Positions 35,854 through 45,140 of a stretch of 64,000 nucleotides of DNA are shown here, piece after piece (positions within the stretch are counted from its first letter, which is position 1; each line of letters begins with the position of its first letter). The position numbers were made by a program, and so were the translations under genes. Below the pieces are notes generated by a model that worked only from the letters and a program-made list of their open reading frames with translations, was not told the DNA's origin and did not search any database. Source of the DNA: G965267425 sp965267425 (GTDB lineage Bacteria > Bacteroidota > Bacteroidia > Flavobacteriales_E > Vicingaceae); contig OZ253959.1 in NCBI GenBank assembly GCA_965267425.1, positions 248,001-312,000 of the forward strand, read 5' to 3'.

Positions 35854-37890
35854 ATGAAAGGATTTTCCAAAATGTTATTATTGCCTGTTGTTGGCCTGTT
35901 TTTTTCATGTGCCGAAACAGCTACTAATCAAGACGAAATGAGTGAACCACAAAAAGAAGAATTCGCTTTTCTGGCAGAACAATTTGCCGACCTAAAAATA
36001 ATCCGATACCAAATTCCTGGTTTTGATAAACTGTCATTAGACCAAAAGAAATTGGTTTATTACCTAACCCAGGCAGGATTGTCAGGTCGTGACATCATTT
36101 GGGATCAAAATTACCGCCACAACTTAGAAGTGAGAAATATACTTGAGGCCATTGTTGAGAATTACAAAGGTGACAGACAAGGCAACGGCTGGACGGCGTT
36201 TATGGAGTATACCAAACGTGTATGGTTTGCCAATGGTGTACATCATCATTATTCAATGAACAAATTTGTTCCTGAATTCTCTGAAGAATATTTCAATACG
36301 CTTGCTTCGGAATCTGGTGTTACTGTTAATGAAGAAATCATGAAGGTCATTTTTGATGGTGAATATGATGCGAAAAAAGTGAACCTGGATCCGGAAAAAG
36401 GGTTGGTATTGGGTTCAGCTGTGAATTTTTATGATCCGGACATTACTGAAAAAGAAGTCGATGAATATTATGCGGGTATCATGGACAAGTCAGATGAAGA
36501 GCCCATTTCTTATGGATTGAATTCAAAATTAATCCGTGGAGAAGATGGTCAATTGATGGAAGAAGTGTACAAATTGGACGGAAAGTATGGTTCCGCCATC
36601 AAAGAAATCATCATGTGGTTGGAAAAGGCAGTTGGGGTAGCTGAAAATGAAGCTCAGAAAAAGGCATTGGAATTGTTAGTTGAATATTACAAAACTGGGG
36701 ATTTAAAAACCTGGGATGAATACAACATAGCATGGGTAAATGCTACAGAGGGTGATATTGACTACATCAATAGCTTTATTGAGGTTTACAATGACCCAAA
36801 AGGGTATACCGGCTCGTTTGAGTCCATCGTTCAAATCAAGGATTTTGAGGCATCAGAGCGTATGCAAGTACTTTCAGAAAATGCACAGTGGTTTGAGGAT
36901 AACTCCAGTATTCTGGATGCACACAAAAAAGAAAATGTGGTTGGTGTTACCTATAAAGTAATCAACGTAGCTGGAGAATCCGGAGATGCATCTCCTTCAA
37001 CACCTATTGGAGTGAATTTACCAAATGCCAACTGGATTCGATCTAAACATGGATCAAAATCCGTGAGTTTAGGAAATATTGTAACCGCTTATCATGAAGC
37101 TGGCAGTAAAGGAATGCTCAAAGAGTTTACTTCATCTGAGGAGGAATTCAATCGAAGCGACAAGCACGGAAAGTTGGCCGGCAAATTACATACTGCCTTG
37201 CATGAAGTGATTGGACATGCTTCTGGAAAACTGGAATCTGGCATTGGAACGCCCAAGGAAACATTGAAAAATTACGCTTCTACTTTGGAAGAAGGACGTG
37301 CTGATTTAGTTGCATTGTATTATTTATTGGATCCCAAATTGGTTGAACTTGGATTGATGGAATCCCTGGATGTAGGAAAAGCAGAATACGATGGATACAT
37401 AAGAAACGGCTTGATGTTGCAATTGAGAAGAATCGAACCTGGAGATGACATTGAAGAGGCGCACATGAGAAATCGCCAATTGGTTGCTGGCTGGTGTTAT
37501 GAAAAAGGAATGGATGAAAAAGTCATTGAAAGAATATCGAAAGACGGTAAAACGTATTTTGTTATCAATGATTACGAAAAACTAAAAGCATTGTTTGGCG
37601 AATTACTGAAGGAAATCCAACGCATTAAATCACAAGGTGATTATGAAGCTGGTAAAGCATTGGTGGAGAATTATGGTGTAAAAGTGGATACAGAGCTGCA
37701 TAAGGAAGTATTACAAAGAGCAGAGAAGCTGAACATTGCACCTTATGGAGGATTTATCAATCCTAAATTGATTCCTGAAACAAATGAAGCGGGAGAGATA
37801 ACGGATATCATTATTGAATATCCAATGGATTTTACTGAGCAAATGTTGGAATACGGAAAAACGTATAACTATTTGACCTCTGGTAATTGA
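35854..37890 (+). CDS. Dipeptidyl peptidase III (M49 zinc metallopeptidase), lipoprotein
   Basis: Protein of 678 aa from the ATG at 35854 (a TTG one codon earlier is rejected). A lipoprotein signal ends in LFFSC, so it is predicted envelope-anchored. The zinc site is HEVIGH at residues 450-455, and the third ligand is in EEGRAD (479-484, Glu480), the layout of family M49. The distance between the two motifs matches the short bacterial type rather than the human one. It cleaves dipeptides from N-termini. A strong terminator follows. It probably cooperates with the M1 and S8 peptidases in peptide use. Confidence 0.96.
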   Translation: MKGFSKMLLLPVVGLFFSCAETATNQDEMSEPQKEEFAFLAEQFADLKIIRYQIPGFDKLSLDQKKLVYYLTQAGLSGRDIIWDQNYRHNLEVRNILEAIVENYKGDRQGNGWTAFMEYTKRVWFANGVHHHYSMNKFVPEFSEEYFNTLASESGVTVNEEIMKVIFDGEYDAKKVNLDPEKGLVLGSAVNFYDPDITEKEVDEYYAGIMDKSDEEPISYGLNSKLIRGEDGQLMEEVYKLDGKYGSAIKEIIMWLEKAVGVAENEAQKKALELLVEYYKTGDLKTWDEYNIAWVNATEGDIDYINSFIEVYNDPKGYTGSFESIVQIKDFEASERMQVLSENAQWFEDNSSILDAHKKENVVGVTYKVINVAGESGDASPSTPIGVNLPNANWIRSKHGSKSVSLGNIVTAYHEAGSKGMLKEFTSSEEEFNRSDKHGKLAGKLHTALHEVIGHASGKLESGIGTPKETLKNYASTLEEGRADLVALYYLLDPKLVELGLMESLDVGKAEYDGYIRNGLMLQLRRIEPGDDIEEAHMRNRQLVAGWCYEKGMDEKVIERISKDGKTYFVINDYEKLKALFGELLKEIQRIKSQGDYEAGKALVENYGVKVDTELHKEVLQRAEKLNIAPYGGFINPKLIPETNEAGEITDIIIEYPMDFTEQMLEYGKTYNYLTSGN

Positions 37891-37908
37891 AAAATCTAGG
37901 AATGTAGG

Positions 37909-37941
37909 AAACCCCGGTTGTTAATTTCAACTGGGGTTTTT
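37909..37941 (+). terminator. Rho-independent terminator after the M49 peptidase
   Basis: Twelve-bp stem AAACCCCGGTTG / CAACTGGGGTTT with one G-T pair and a 7-nt loop, then Ts. Confidence 0.88.
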
Positions 37942-38019
37942 AACAATTCATAGGTGAGAAATTCTATTTTGGCACAATTTTTTATTTAGAAAAATTTAGA
38001 TAGATTTACTAAGCAAATT

Positions 38020-38565
38020 TTGGCAAAGCACATTCGTAAGGTGAAGGGTATCATTACTATTTTATTTATTGGCCTGTTTTCGATTTCAGCAAAACTGGGA
38101 GATTCTGGTAATTACGATACCAATGCAAAGATAAAGGCCGTTTACCTGTACAATTTCACGAAGTATGTAGAATGGCCCAAAGAGTACCGAACTGAAGATT
38201 TCGTGTTCGGTGTTTTGGGTGATACTCCTTTGGTAACAGAATTGAAAAAAATGTCTGCTTCCAAAAAGGTGCTTGGCAAGCCAATAAGCGTTAAACAATT
38301 TAAGAGTGTTTCTGAAATGGACAAGTGTCACATATTGTTCGTTTCCAATAAGAGTAAAACGGATTTGAGTACCATCGCCGGTAAGATTGCAAATCACAGT
38401 ACATTATTAGTGACGGACAATCCAGGTATGGCTCAAAAAGGAGCCGCTATTAACTTTGTAATACGTCAAAATCGCCAAAAATTTGAGTTAAATAAATCCA
38501 ATGCGGAAAAGTATAAATTGAAAGTTAGCAATAGCCTTGAGGCTCTTGCCATTATAGTCAACTAA
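38020..38565 (+). CDS. YfiR-family (DUF4154) periplasmic protein
   Basis: Protein of 181 aa. The signature KIKAVYLYNFTKYVEWP near the N-terminus and the later LLVTDNPGMAQKGAAINF segment place it in the YfiR/DUF4154 family. Characterised members inhibit a membrane diguanylate cyclase in the periplasm. A hydrophobic N-terminus suits a signal peptide. The start is TTG at 38020 or GTG at 38041; no ATG is available nearby, so it is uncertain. First of three adjacent genes (YfiR-like, TPR protein, HAMP-SpoIIE). No YfiN-type diguanylate cyclase lies next to it. Confidence 0.88.
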   Translation: MAKHIRKVKGIITILFIGLFSISAKLGDSGNYDTNAKIKAVYLYNFTKYVEWPKEYRTEDFVFGVLGDTPLVTELKKMSASKKVLGKPISVKQFKSVSEMDKCHILFVSNKSKTDLSTIAGKIANHSTLLVTDNPGMAQKGAAINFVIRQNRQKFELNKSNAEKYKLKVSNSLEALAIIVN

Positions 38566-38572
38566 TAATAAC

Positions 38573-39463
38573 ATGTACAACCTAAAGACCATATTATTCT
38601 TCCTGCTTCTGTCGTCAATGGCATTTGGTCAGACTGGGGTGGTGTTGGATGCGCGCAATAATTTGGCTACCGGAAATCTGGAGAAAGCCAAAGATCTAAT
38701 AGACGACGCAATAAAAAATGCCGATCTGCGGGGAGATTACCACACATGGTATTGGAGAGGCTATATTTATAAAGATTTGTACAAGTCCATTGACCGAGAG
38801 AAAAAAAATATAGATTCTGAATACCGAAAAACGTCCATTCTTGCTTTCAAAGAATGTTTGAATTACAAGGATAAACTGAGTGAAGATACGTTGGCCAGCG
38901 TGAACAAAATATTGAAGTACTTATCATCTACAGTTTACAATGATGCAGTTATCTCACTGGATACCGTGAATTACAAACTGGCAATTAAAAACTATCAGTT
39001 GTACAAAGAAACGGCTTCTCTTCAGGACAAAGAGAAAGATTTCCGCGTTAGTGATATCAAATTCAAACTCAAATTGGCTACAGTATATGTATCGCTTTAC
39101 GAGAACAATGCAGGTAAACCGAAGGCCAATGAATATTTTGACATGGCCAAACAAGAATATTCAGAAATTATCAGAATAGATGGTCAACACTTAAGTGCTA
39201 ATTATAATCTTGGGATACTTTTCTATAACAAGGCCGTAAATATCATTAAAAACATGGATGTTGGGACAGATTTGGAAGAATTGGCGAAACAAGAAGATGT
39301 TTGTGTTGAATTGTTTTTAATGGCCTTACCATATGTGAAAAAGGCCTATGAACTTGATCCGCAAAGAAAAGAAACACTCATCGGTCTAACAGGTATTTAC
39401 TACAGCCTGAACGATCTGGAACAATATCAAAAATACAAGGACAAACTAAGCTCTCTAGAATAA
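38573..39463 (+). CDS. Secreted or periplasmic TPR-like repeat protein
   Basis: Protein of 296 aa with a signal peptide (FFLLLSSMAFGQ). The rest is helical with TPR-like pairs (NNLATGNLEKAKDLIDDAI, YYSLNDLEQYQKYKDKL, EYFDMAKQEYSEIIRIDG followed by LSANYNLGILFYNKAVN). It begins 7 nt after the YfiR-family gene and ends 24 nt before the HAMP-SpoIIE gene, so it is likely co-transcribed. It could be a protein-interaction scaffold in the same pathway. No enzyme motif. Confidence 0.78.
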   Translation: MYNLKTILFFLLLSSMAFGQTGVVLDARNNLATGNLEKAKDLIDDAIKNADLRGDYHTWYWRGYIYKDLYKSIDREKKNIDSEYRKTSILAFKECLNYKDKLSEDTLASVNKILKYLSSTVYNDAVISLDTVNYKLAIKNYQLYKETASLQDKEKDFRVSDIKFKLKLATVYVSLYENNAGKPKANEYFDMAKQEYSEIIRIDGQHLSANYNLGILFYNKAVNIIKNMDVGTDLEELAKQEDVCVELFLMALPYVKKAYELDPQRKETLIGLTGIYYSLNDLEQYQKYKDKLSSLE

Positions 39464-39487
39464 TTCCACCCGATTAATTGACCTTGA

Positions 39488-41266
39488 ATGAAATTCAGAT
39501 TCAATATAGGGCGAAAAATCGGCACGGGATTCGGAGTTGTCATCCTACTTACCGTTGTTGTTTTCTACCTCACTAATTCTACGCTTAATGAAAGTAAGCG
39601 TATCAATGAGGAAATTAATGACACCTACAATCCAAGCGTATTCTGGCTTGAAAAATTACGTCTTCACCTTCTGGAAACAAAACGACTGATTTCAGAATGG
39701 GTTAATTTCCAAAGCTCAGAAGAGGCAGAGATTAAAGTTGTGTACCGCAGAATTGTTGAGCGTGAAATTCCATTTACCGAAAGATGGATCTCTAAACTTT
39801 CGAAAAGATGGATTGATGAAGAACGGTATATGGCGGATGATATTTTCCTTGAAATTGACACCTTGCTGTCCATTCATGTGAACATTCAGGAAAACCTGAA
39901 CAGTTGGGAGGCCTATGATGATCCACAAAACCAATTTCTTGCCAACGTTTATCTGGAAGAGGCTGCAATTCAATTGGAAGAGATTCAGTTATTGCTTCAT
40001 GAATTGATTCTCAAAGAAAAAGAGAATGCGAAGAAGGTGAGCAATGAGATGATTGAATCGTTCAACTTATTGCAATTTTTGGTACGATATCTGGGCGTGG
40101 TGTTGTTGCTTGGAGGATTCATTTCAGCTTATTATACCACACGTTCCATTGTTAATCCAGTTAACAAATTAAAATTGCTTCTCCTTGATCTAAGTAGAGG
40201 GATTATTACTCGGCGTAAAATGAAAGCCGCCAATGATGAAATTGGTGAAATGACCCTTGCCATGAATAAGGTAATTGAAGGACTCAACCAAACCAAAGAT
40301 TTTGCCAATGCTATTGGATCAGGCAATTATGACTTTCCCTATCAGCCATTAAGTGATAAAGATTCATTGGGCCATGACCTGCTGAAAATGCGCATCGACC
40401 TAGCTGAAAACGAAAGAATTCTTGAGGAAAAAGTGAAACAGCGTACAGCCGAAGTTGTTCGTCAAAAAGAAGAAATAGAGCACCAAAGTGAAGAGATCAA
40501 TAGACTTTATCACGAAGTAACGGATAGTATCATTTATGCAAAAAGAATACAACGCGCCATTTTGTTGCCTTTTGAAAAAGCAAAAACGGTTGTTCCCGGA
40601 TCATTCATATTATTCAAACCAAAGGACATTGTAAGTGGCGATTTTTACTGGATTGAGAAAAAAGAAAACCGCGTTTATTTTGCTGCCGCAGATTGCACAG
40701 GTCATGGTGTTCCTGGTGCTTTTGTTTCCATTGTTGGTTACAATGGACTTGATCATTCTTTGACTTTTCATGACAAACCGGCTGACATTCTCAATTCGTT
40801 AAACCAATCACTCAGTAGATCCTTTCATCAATCAGAAGGTGGAGGAGAAACCAAAGATGGTATGGACATAGCCCTATGTTCGTTGGATTACAAAACCAGA
40901 ATTTTAAACTATGCGGGCGCATACAACCCTCTGTATATTGTCCGGAACAAAGAACTGATATTGCAAAAAGCTGATAAGTTTCCTATAGGTTCCTTTGTTG
41001 AAACAGAAAAACAAGGTTTTACCAACAATGAAGTACAACTTGAAAAAGGTGATACCGTTTATGTCTTTTCGGATGGATACCAGGATCAATTTGGAGGAAA
41101 AAAAGGAAAGAAATTTATGGTGAAACGATTTCAGGATTTGCTTATTGAGATAAGTGATGAAGACATTGATAAACAAAGAGAAATTCTGGACAACACCATT
41201 GAAGAATGGAAAGGTGAGTTGGAGCAGGTAGATGACATTCTTATCATCGGTGTCAAAATTGAATAA
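39488..41266 (+). CDS. Membrane HAMP sensor with SpoIIE/PP2C serine phosphatase output
   Basis: Protein of 592 aa. Membrane segment 1 (residues 12-30) and segment 2 (about 195-217) bracket a helical periplasmic sensor of the four-helix-bundle type. HAMP (VNPVNKLKLLLLDLSRG onward), a coiled coil (EKVKQRTAEVVRQKEEIEHQ) and a C-terminal SpoIIE domain from about residue 350 follow. Phosphatase metal-site motifs are SGDFYW, AAADCTGHGVPGAFVS and ADKFPIGS followed by a DDILIIGV end. It likely dephosphorylates an anti-sigma-antagonist or similar partner in response to a periplasmic signal. No STAS or anti-sigma gene is adjacent. Third gene of the YfiR/TPR cluster. Confidence 0.93.
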   Translation: MKFRFNIGRKIGTGFGVVILLTVVVFYLTNSTLNESKRINEEINDTYNPSVFWLEKLRLHLLETKRLISEWVNFQSSEEAEIKVVYRRIVEREIPFTERWISKLSKRWIDEERYMADDIFLEIDTLLSIHVNIQENLNSWEAYDDPQNQFLANVYLEEAAIQLEEIQLLLHELILKEKENAKKVSNEMIESFNLLQFLVRYLGVVLLLGGFISAYYTTRSIVNPVNKLKLLLLDLSRGIITRRKMKAANDEIGEMTLAMNKVIEGLNQTKDFANAIGSGNYDFPYQPLSDKDSLGHDLLKMRIDLAENERILEEKVKQRTAEVVRQKEEIEHQSEEINRLYHEVTDSIIYAKRIQRAILLPFEKAKTVVPGSFILFKPKDIVSGDFYWIEKKENRVYFAAADCTGHGVPGAFVSIVGYNGLDHSLTFHDKPADILNSLNQSLSRSFHQSEGGGETKDGMDIALCSLDYKTRILNYAGAYNPLYIVRNKELILQKADKFPIGSFVETEKQGFTNNEVQLEKGDTVYVFSDGYQDQFGGKKGKKFMVKRFQDLLIEISDEDIDKQREILDNTIEEWKGELEQVDDILIIGVKIE

Positions 41267-41357
41267 TCAACTAATTCGCAAGTAATTCAGTGTTAGTGAG
41301 TCAATTGTTCTATTGATTTAGGTATTTTAGCCAGCTCATTTTCAGTAATCATCTTTC

Positions 41358-42779
41358 ATGAAACAATACCAGAGATTCTACAAGTATTACGAAGGGATAT
41401 CCCAGGATTATTCTCGTTATTGGAAAAGATATCGTTTCTACTGGAAAGACATAGTCAACTATTGCAATTTTTACATCAATGAAAACAACAGTGTCCTTGA
41501 GATAGGTTGTGGAACAGGTGAAACATTACATCTCTTAAAAGGCAAAAAAAAGGTTGGGATTGATTTCAGCCCCGGAATGATAGACATTGCCAAAGTGAAT
41601 TATCCAGATTTGGAATTTCACAGAATGGATGCCGAAAAGCTAGAGCTCAATCAGACGTTTGATGTCATTGTGTTGTCCAATGTAGTGGGGTGTTTTGAAA
41701 ATGTATTGGATGTAGTTGAGCAGCTGAAGAAAGTGAGCCATGACAATACTCGAGTTATCATTGCATATTACAATTACTTGTGGGAACCCATATTAAAAAT
41801 GGGCGAATGGTTGGGGTTAAAAAAGAAAACTCCACAACAAAACTGGCTTTCAAAACAGGATTTGGAAAACCTTTTGTATTTAGGTGATTTTGAAGCCTTT
41901 AGAACCACGCGTAAAGTGCTGATTCCCATTTATATTCCACTTATTTCCACATTATTTAATAAGTACATAGCCAAATTACCTGGCATCAATCATTTGTGCC
42001 TTACCAATTATATCAATGCAAGACCGGTAACCGCCCAATCACAAGAAGATATTAATCGTTTTTCGACTACGGTGTTGATTCCTGCACGAAATGAAAGCGG
42101 AAATATTGAGAACGCTATTCATCGATTACCCAAATTTGGAAAGCATATTGAAATCATTTATGTGGAAGGAAATTCCACAGATGATACATGGCAAACCATT
42201 CAAGCCATTCAAGAGAAATACAAAGACACGCATGATATAAAAATTGCGCAACAAGATGGTAAAGGAAAAGGCGATGCTGTGCGAAAAGGTTATGCCATAG
42301 CAACGGGTGATATTTTAATGATATTGGATGCCGATTTAACGGTTCCACCAGAAGACTTACCTAAGTTTTACCGAGCCATTGCTTCAGGTAAAGCTGAGTT
42401 CATAAACGGATCAAGATTGGTCTATCCAATGGAAAAAAATGCCATGCGATTTTTGAATCATTTGGGGAATAAATTTTTCAGTTTGGTATTTAGTTGGATG
42501 CTTGAACAACCTATTAAGGATACACTGTGCGGAACCAAAGTTATGTTTCGTAAAGATTACATCCGATTAAGTGAAAACCGATCCTATTTTGGAGAATTTG
42601 ATCCATTCGGAGATTACGATTTGTTGTTTGGTGCTTACAAATTGAACCTTAAAATTATTGATCTACCTGTTCGTTATCAGGAAAGGGTATATGGAGACAC
42701 AAATATTTCCAGATTTAGTCATGGATTTTTGTTGTTGAAAATGTGCTTGTTTGCTGCCAGAAAAATTAAATTCTGGTAG
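41358..42779 (+). CDS. Fusion of a class I methyltransferase and a family 2 glycosyltransferase
   Basis: Protein of 473 aa. Residues 1 to about 200 form a SAM methyltransferase: motif I VLEIGCGTGETL, then DFSPGMIDIAK, DVIVLSNVVGCF. Residues from about 235 form a GT2 glycosyltransferase: TTVLIPARNESGNIENAI, the DxD-type motif LDADLTVPPED, and FVNGSRLVYP-like acceptor region FINGSRLVYPMEKNAM. The two enzymes are usually separate, so the fusion suggests sequential modification of one lipid- or sugar-linked acceptor. It precedes the mevalonate cluster, with a 77-bp gap to HMG-CoA reductase. No transmembrane anchor is evident. Confidence 0.9.
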   Translation: MKQYQRFYKYYEGISQDYSRYWKRYRFYWKDIVNYCNFYINENNSVLEIGCGTGETLHLLKGKKKVGIDFSPGMIDIAKVNYPDLEFHRMDAEKLELNQTFDVIVLSNVVGCFENVLDVVEQLKKVSHDNTRVIIAYYNYLWEPILKMGEWLGLKKKTPQQNWLSKQDLENLLYLGDFEAFRTTRKVLIPIYIPLISTLFNKYIAKLPGINHLCLTNYINARPVTAQSQEDINRFSTTVLIPARNESGNIENAIHRLPKFGKHIEIIYVEGNSTDDTWQTIQAIQEKYKDTHDIKIAQQDGKGKGDAVRKGYAIATGDILMILDADLTVPPEDLPKFYRAIASGKAEFINGSRLVYPMEKNAMRFLNHLGNKFFSLVFSWMLEQPIKDTLCGTKVMFRKDYIRLSENRSYFGEFDPFGDYDLLFGAYKLNLKIIDLPVRYQERVYGDTNISRFSHGFLLLKMCLFAARKIKFW

Positions 42780-42856
42780 ATTCCACTAGGGCTTAACATT
42801 TTTTGGCAGTCTATTCGTTGCGAAACAGGTATCTTGCACCTATCAATTCATTTAAT

Positions 42857-44197
42857 ATGGCACACAAACCGGTAAAAGGATTTTCCAAGCTTTCCAAAGA
42901 GGCAAAAATGGAATGGTTGAATCATGAATATTTGAGCAACCACGGTGCTGGTATGGATCTATTGAAATCATATTGGCATGCTGACAAAAAGATCCAAAAG
43001 TTGCACGATGAATTCAGTGAAAATACCTTGTCCAATTTTTATGTTCCTTTTGGGATTGCACCCAATTTTCTCATCAATGATGATTTGATTTGTCTTCCAA
43101 TGGCCATTGAAGAAAGTTCAGTTGTGGCTGCTGCTGCAAAAGCGGCAAATTATTGGCTAACAAGAGGAGGTTTTCATGCGAATGTCATTTCAATGACCAA
43201 AATAGGTCATGTGCATTTTGTGTATTACGGAGATCCGGATAAACTAAGGCGATTTATTGAATCTAAACGAGATGTTTTTTTAAAAGATACCCAGTCCATC
43301 ACGGAAAATATGCGCAAAAGGGGAGGGGGAATAACAGAGATTGAGTTGATTAATAAGACTTACGAAGAACCCAATTATTACCAGCTGAGCGCCAAATTTG
43401 ACACCAGAGATTCGATGGGGGCAAATTTCATCAACTCCTGTCTGGAGCAATTTGCCAAGACATTGGAATCTGAAATTCAAGCCAGTGATGAATTCACGGA
43501 AGATGAAAAGAAGATTACCATTTTAATGTGCATTTTATCCAACTACACCCCGGAATGTGTAGTTACTTCAGAGGTATCATGTCCAATAAATGAACTAACA
43601 GATAATGGTGATATTTCACCAGAGATGTTTGCTAAGAAATTTGAGCAAGCCATTCACGTTGCAAGAATTGAACCTTATCGGGCTACCACCCACAACAAAG
43701 GAATCTTTAACGGGATTGATGCGGTGGTGATTGCCACAGGAAATGATTTTCGGGCCATAGAAGCCTGCGGTCATGCTTACGCTGCACGAAGCGGCAAATA
43801 CAGAAGTTTAACGGATGTTGAAGTACATGATGGCCAGTTTAGATTTTACATCAAAACACCCATGGCGCTGGGAACCGTTGGAGGGATTACTTCACTTCAT
43901 CCCATGGTGAAACTCTCTTTGGAAATACTCGGAAATCCTGATGCGGAGCAATTAATGAAAATTGTAGCTACAGCTGGTTTGGCTCAAAATTTTTCGGCCG
44001 TTCGATCTTTAGTTACGACGGGTATTCAAAGAGGGCATATGAAAATGCACCTGCTCAATATTCTCAACCAATTAGAAGCTACAGAAGAAGAAAAGGCAAA
44101 AATTGTAGAGTATTTTAAGACCAACACTGTTTCATTTAGTGCGGTTGAAGCTGCTTTTAAAAAGGTTAGGGAAGGTGAAGAATTAAACACAAAGTAA
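42857..44197 (+). CDS. Hydroxymethylglutaryl-CoA reductase, class II type
   Basis: Protein of 446 aa from the ATG at 42857 (MAHKPVKGFSKLSKEAKM); an 18-residue upstream extension is rejected because it shows no similarity and runs over non-coding sequence. Reduces HMG-CoA to mevalonate. Motifs: catalytic Glu in MAIEESSVVAAAAKAANYW, the nucleotide segment TGNDFRAIEACGHAYAA, TLGTVGGITSLHPMVK-like region (ALGTVGGITSLHP), and the catalytic His in QRGHMKMH. It opens the mevalonate set of four consecutive enzymes. Confidence 0.95.
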   Translation: MAHKPVKGFSKLSKEAKMEWLNHEYLSNHGAGMDLLKSYWHADKKIQKLHDEFSENTLSNFYVPFGIAPNFLINDDLICLPMAIEESSVVAAAAKAANYWLTRGGFHANVISMTKIGHVHFVYYGDPDKLRRFIESKRDVFLKDTQSITENMRKRGGGITEIELINKTYEEPNYYQLSAKFDTRDSMGANFINSCLEQFAKTLESEIQASDEFTEDEKKITILMCILSNYTPECVVTSEVSCPINELTDNGDISPEMFAKKFEQAIHVARIEPYRATTHNKGIFNGIDAVVIATGNDFRAIEACGHAYAARSGKYRSLTDVEVHDGQFRFYIKTPMALGTVGGITSLHPMVKLSLEILGNPDAEQLMKIVATAGLAQNFSAVRSLVTTGIQRGHMKMHLLNILNQLEATEEEKAKIVEYFKTNTVSFSAVEAAFKKVREGEELNTK

Positions 44198-44200
44198 ACC

Positions 44201-45124
44201 GTGTCTGTTCCTTTGCAATTTTATAGCCATGGAAAATTATTGCTTTCAGGGGAGTATCTTGTTCTTGAGGGTGCCAACGCTCTGGCCGTTCCAGTTCGGT
44301 TTGGACAGCACATGGAAGTAAAGCAAGGTTCTAATGACCAATTGGTACACTGGGAAAGTAAGGACGTTCACCAAAAAACTTGGTTTACATGTACATTGGA
44401 CGAAACATTCAGGGTGCTTTCAACGAATGCCGAACAATCAGCAAATTTGCTCAAACATGCTTTGGAAGAAATCCATCAAGTCAACCCGCAATTCAAGGAT
44501 GAAATTATTGGCAAAGAAATAATTACTCAGCTGGAATTTGAAAGAGGTTGGGGATTTGGCAGCAGTTCAACCTTCATTAATAATTTGGCAGAATGGAGTC
44601 AAACTGATGCTTTTGCATTGAATCAAGCCCTATTTGAGGGAAGCGGATATGACATTGCTTGCGCGAAATCGAGTCATCCTTTATTGTATCGATTGTCTGA
44701 TTCCAAACCACATTGGGAACAAGTCAATTTGCATCCGATTTGGAATGATATCCGCTTTGTTTTTTTAAATCAAAAGCAATCTTCATTGAATGAAATCAAA
44801 CGATTCAAAGGAAATGCAGAATTCAATCAACGAGATGTAGAAGAAATTTCGGAACTCACCAATCTAATGATAACGACAGGTTCAATAGTCGAATTAACAG
44901 AGATTGTCCAAAAGCATGAATTATTAATGGCGAAGATTCTGGGAAAAACTCCTATTCAAGATCAATTATTCCCTGATTTCGATGGTCAGATTAAATCCCT
45001 GGGTGCTTGGGGAGGAGATTTTGTAATGGCTGTGTCACAATCGAATCAAAAACGGTATTTTGAAGAAAAGGGGTTCCCAATTTCATTTTCTTTTGAAGAA
45101 TTAAGAATTACAAAGCATCTTTGA
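44201..45124 (+). CDS. GHMP kinase of the GYDIA subfamily, mevalonate cluster
   Basis: Protein of 307 aa starting with GTG 3 nt after the reductase stop. GHMP fold: N-terminal SHGKLLLSGEYLVLEGANAL, phosphate loop GWGFGSSSTFINNLAEW, and the subfamily signature SGYDIACAKS. Third GHMP motif near LGAWGGDFVMAVS. Members are found in Bacteroidota mevalonate clusters lacking an obvious phosphomevalonate kinase, so it is the candidate for that step; this is inference. Adjacent mvaD and mevalonate kinase share the fold but have different motifs. Confidence 0.88.
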   Translation: MSVPLQFYSHGKLLLSGEYLVLEGANALAVPVRFGQHMEVKQGSNDQLVHWESKDVHQKTWFTCTLDETFRVLSTNAEQSANLLKHALEEIHQVNPQFKDEIIGKEIITQLEFERGWGFGSSSTFINNLAEWSQTDAFALNQALFEGSGYDIACAKSSHPLLYRLSDSKPHWEQVNLHPIWNDIRFVFLNQKQSSLNEIKRFKGNAEFNQRDVEEISELTNLMITTGSIVELTEIVQKHELLMAKILGKTPIQDQLFPDFDGQIKSLGAWGGDFVMAVSQSNQKRYFEEKGFPISFSFEELRITKHL

Positions 45125-45140
45125 TGCCAGAAAGATACTC

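Noticed and set aside
37971..37988. TTGGCAC resembling a sigma-54 -24 element upstream of the YfiR-like gene
   Set aside because: The base pair GC expected ten bases after GG is TA, so the -12 element is missing.
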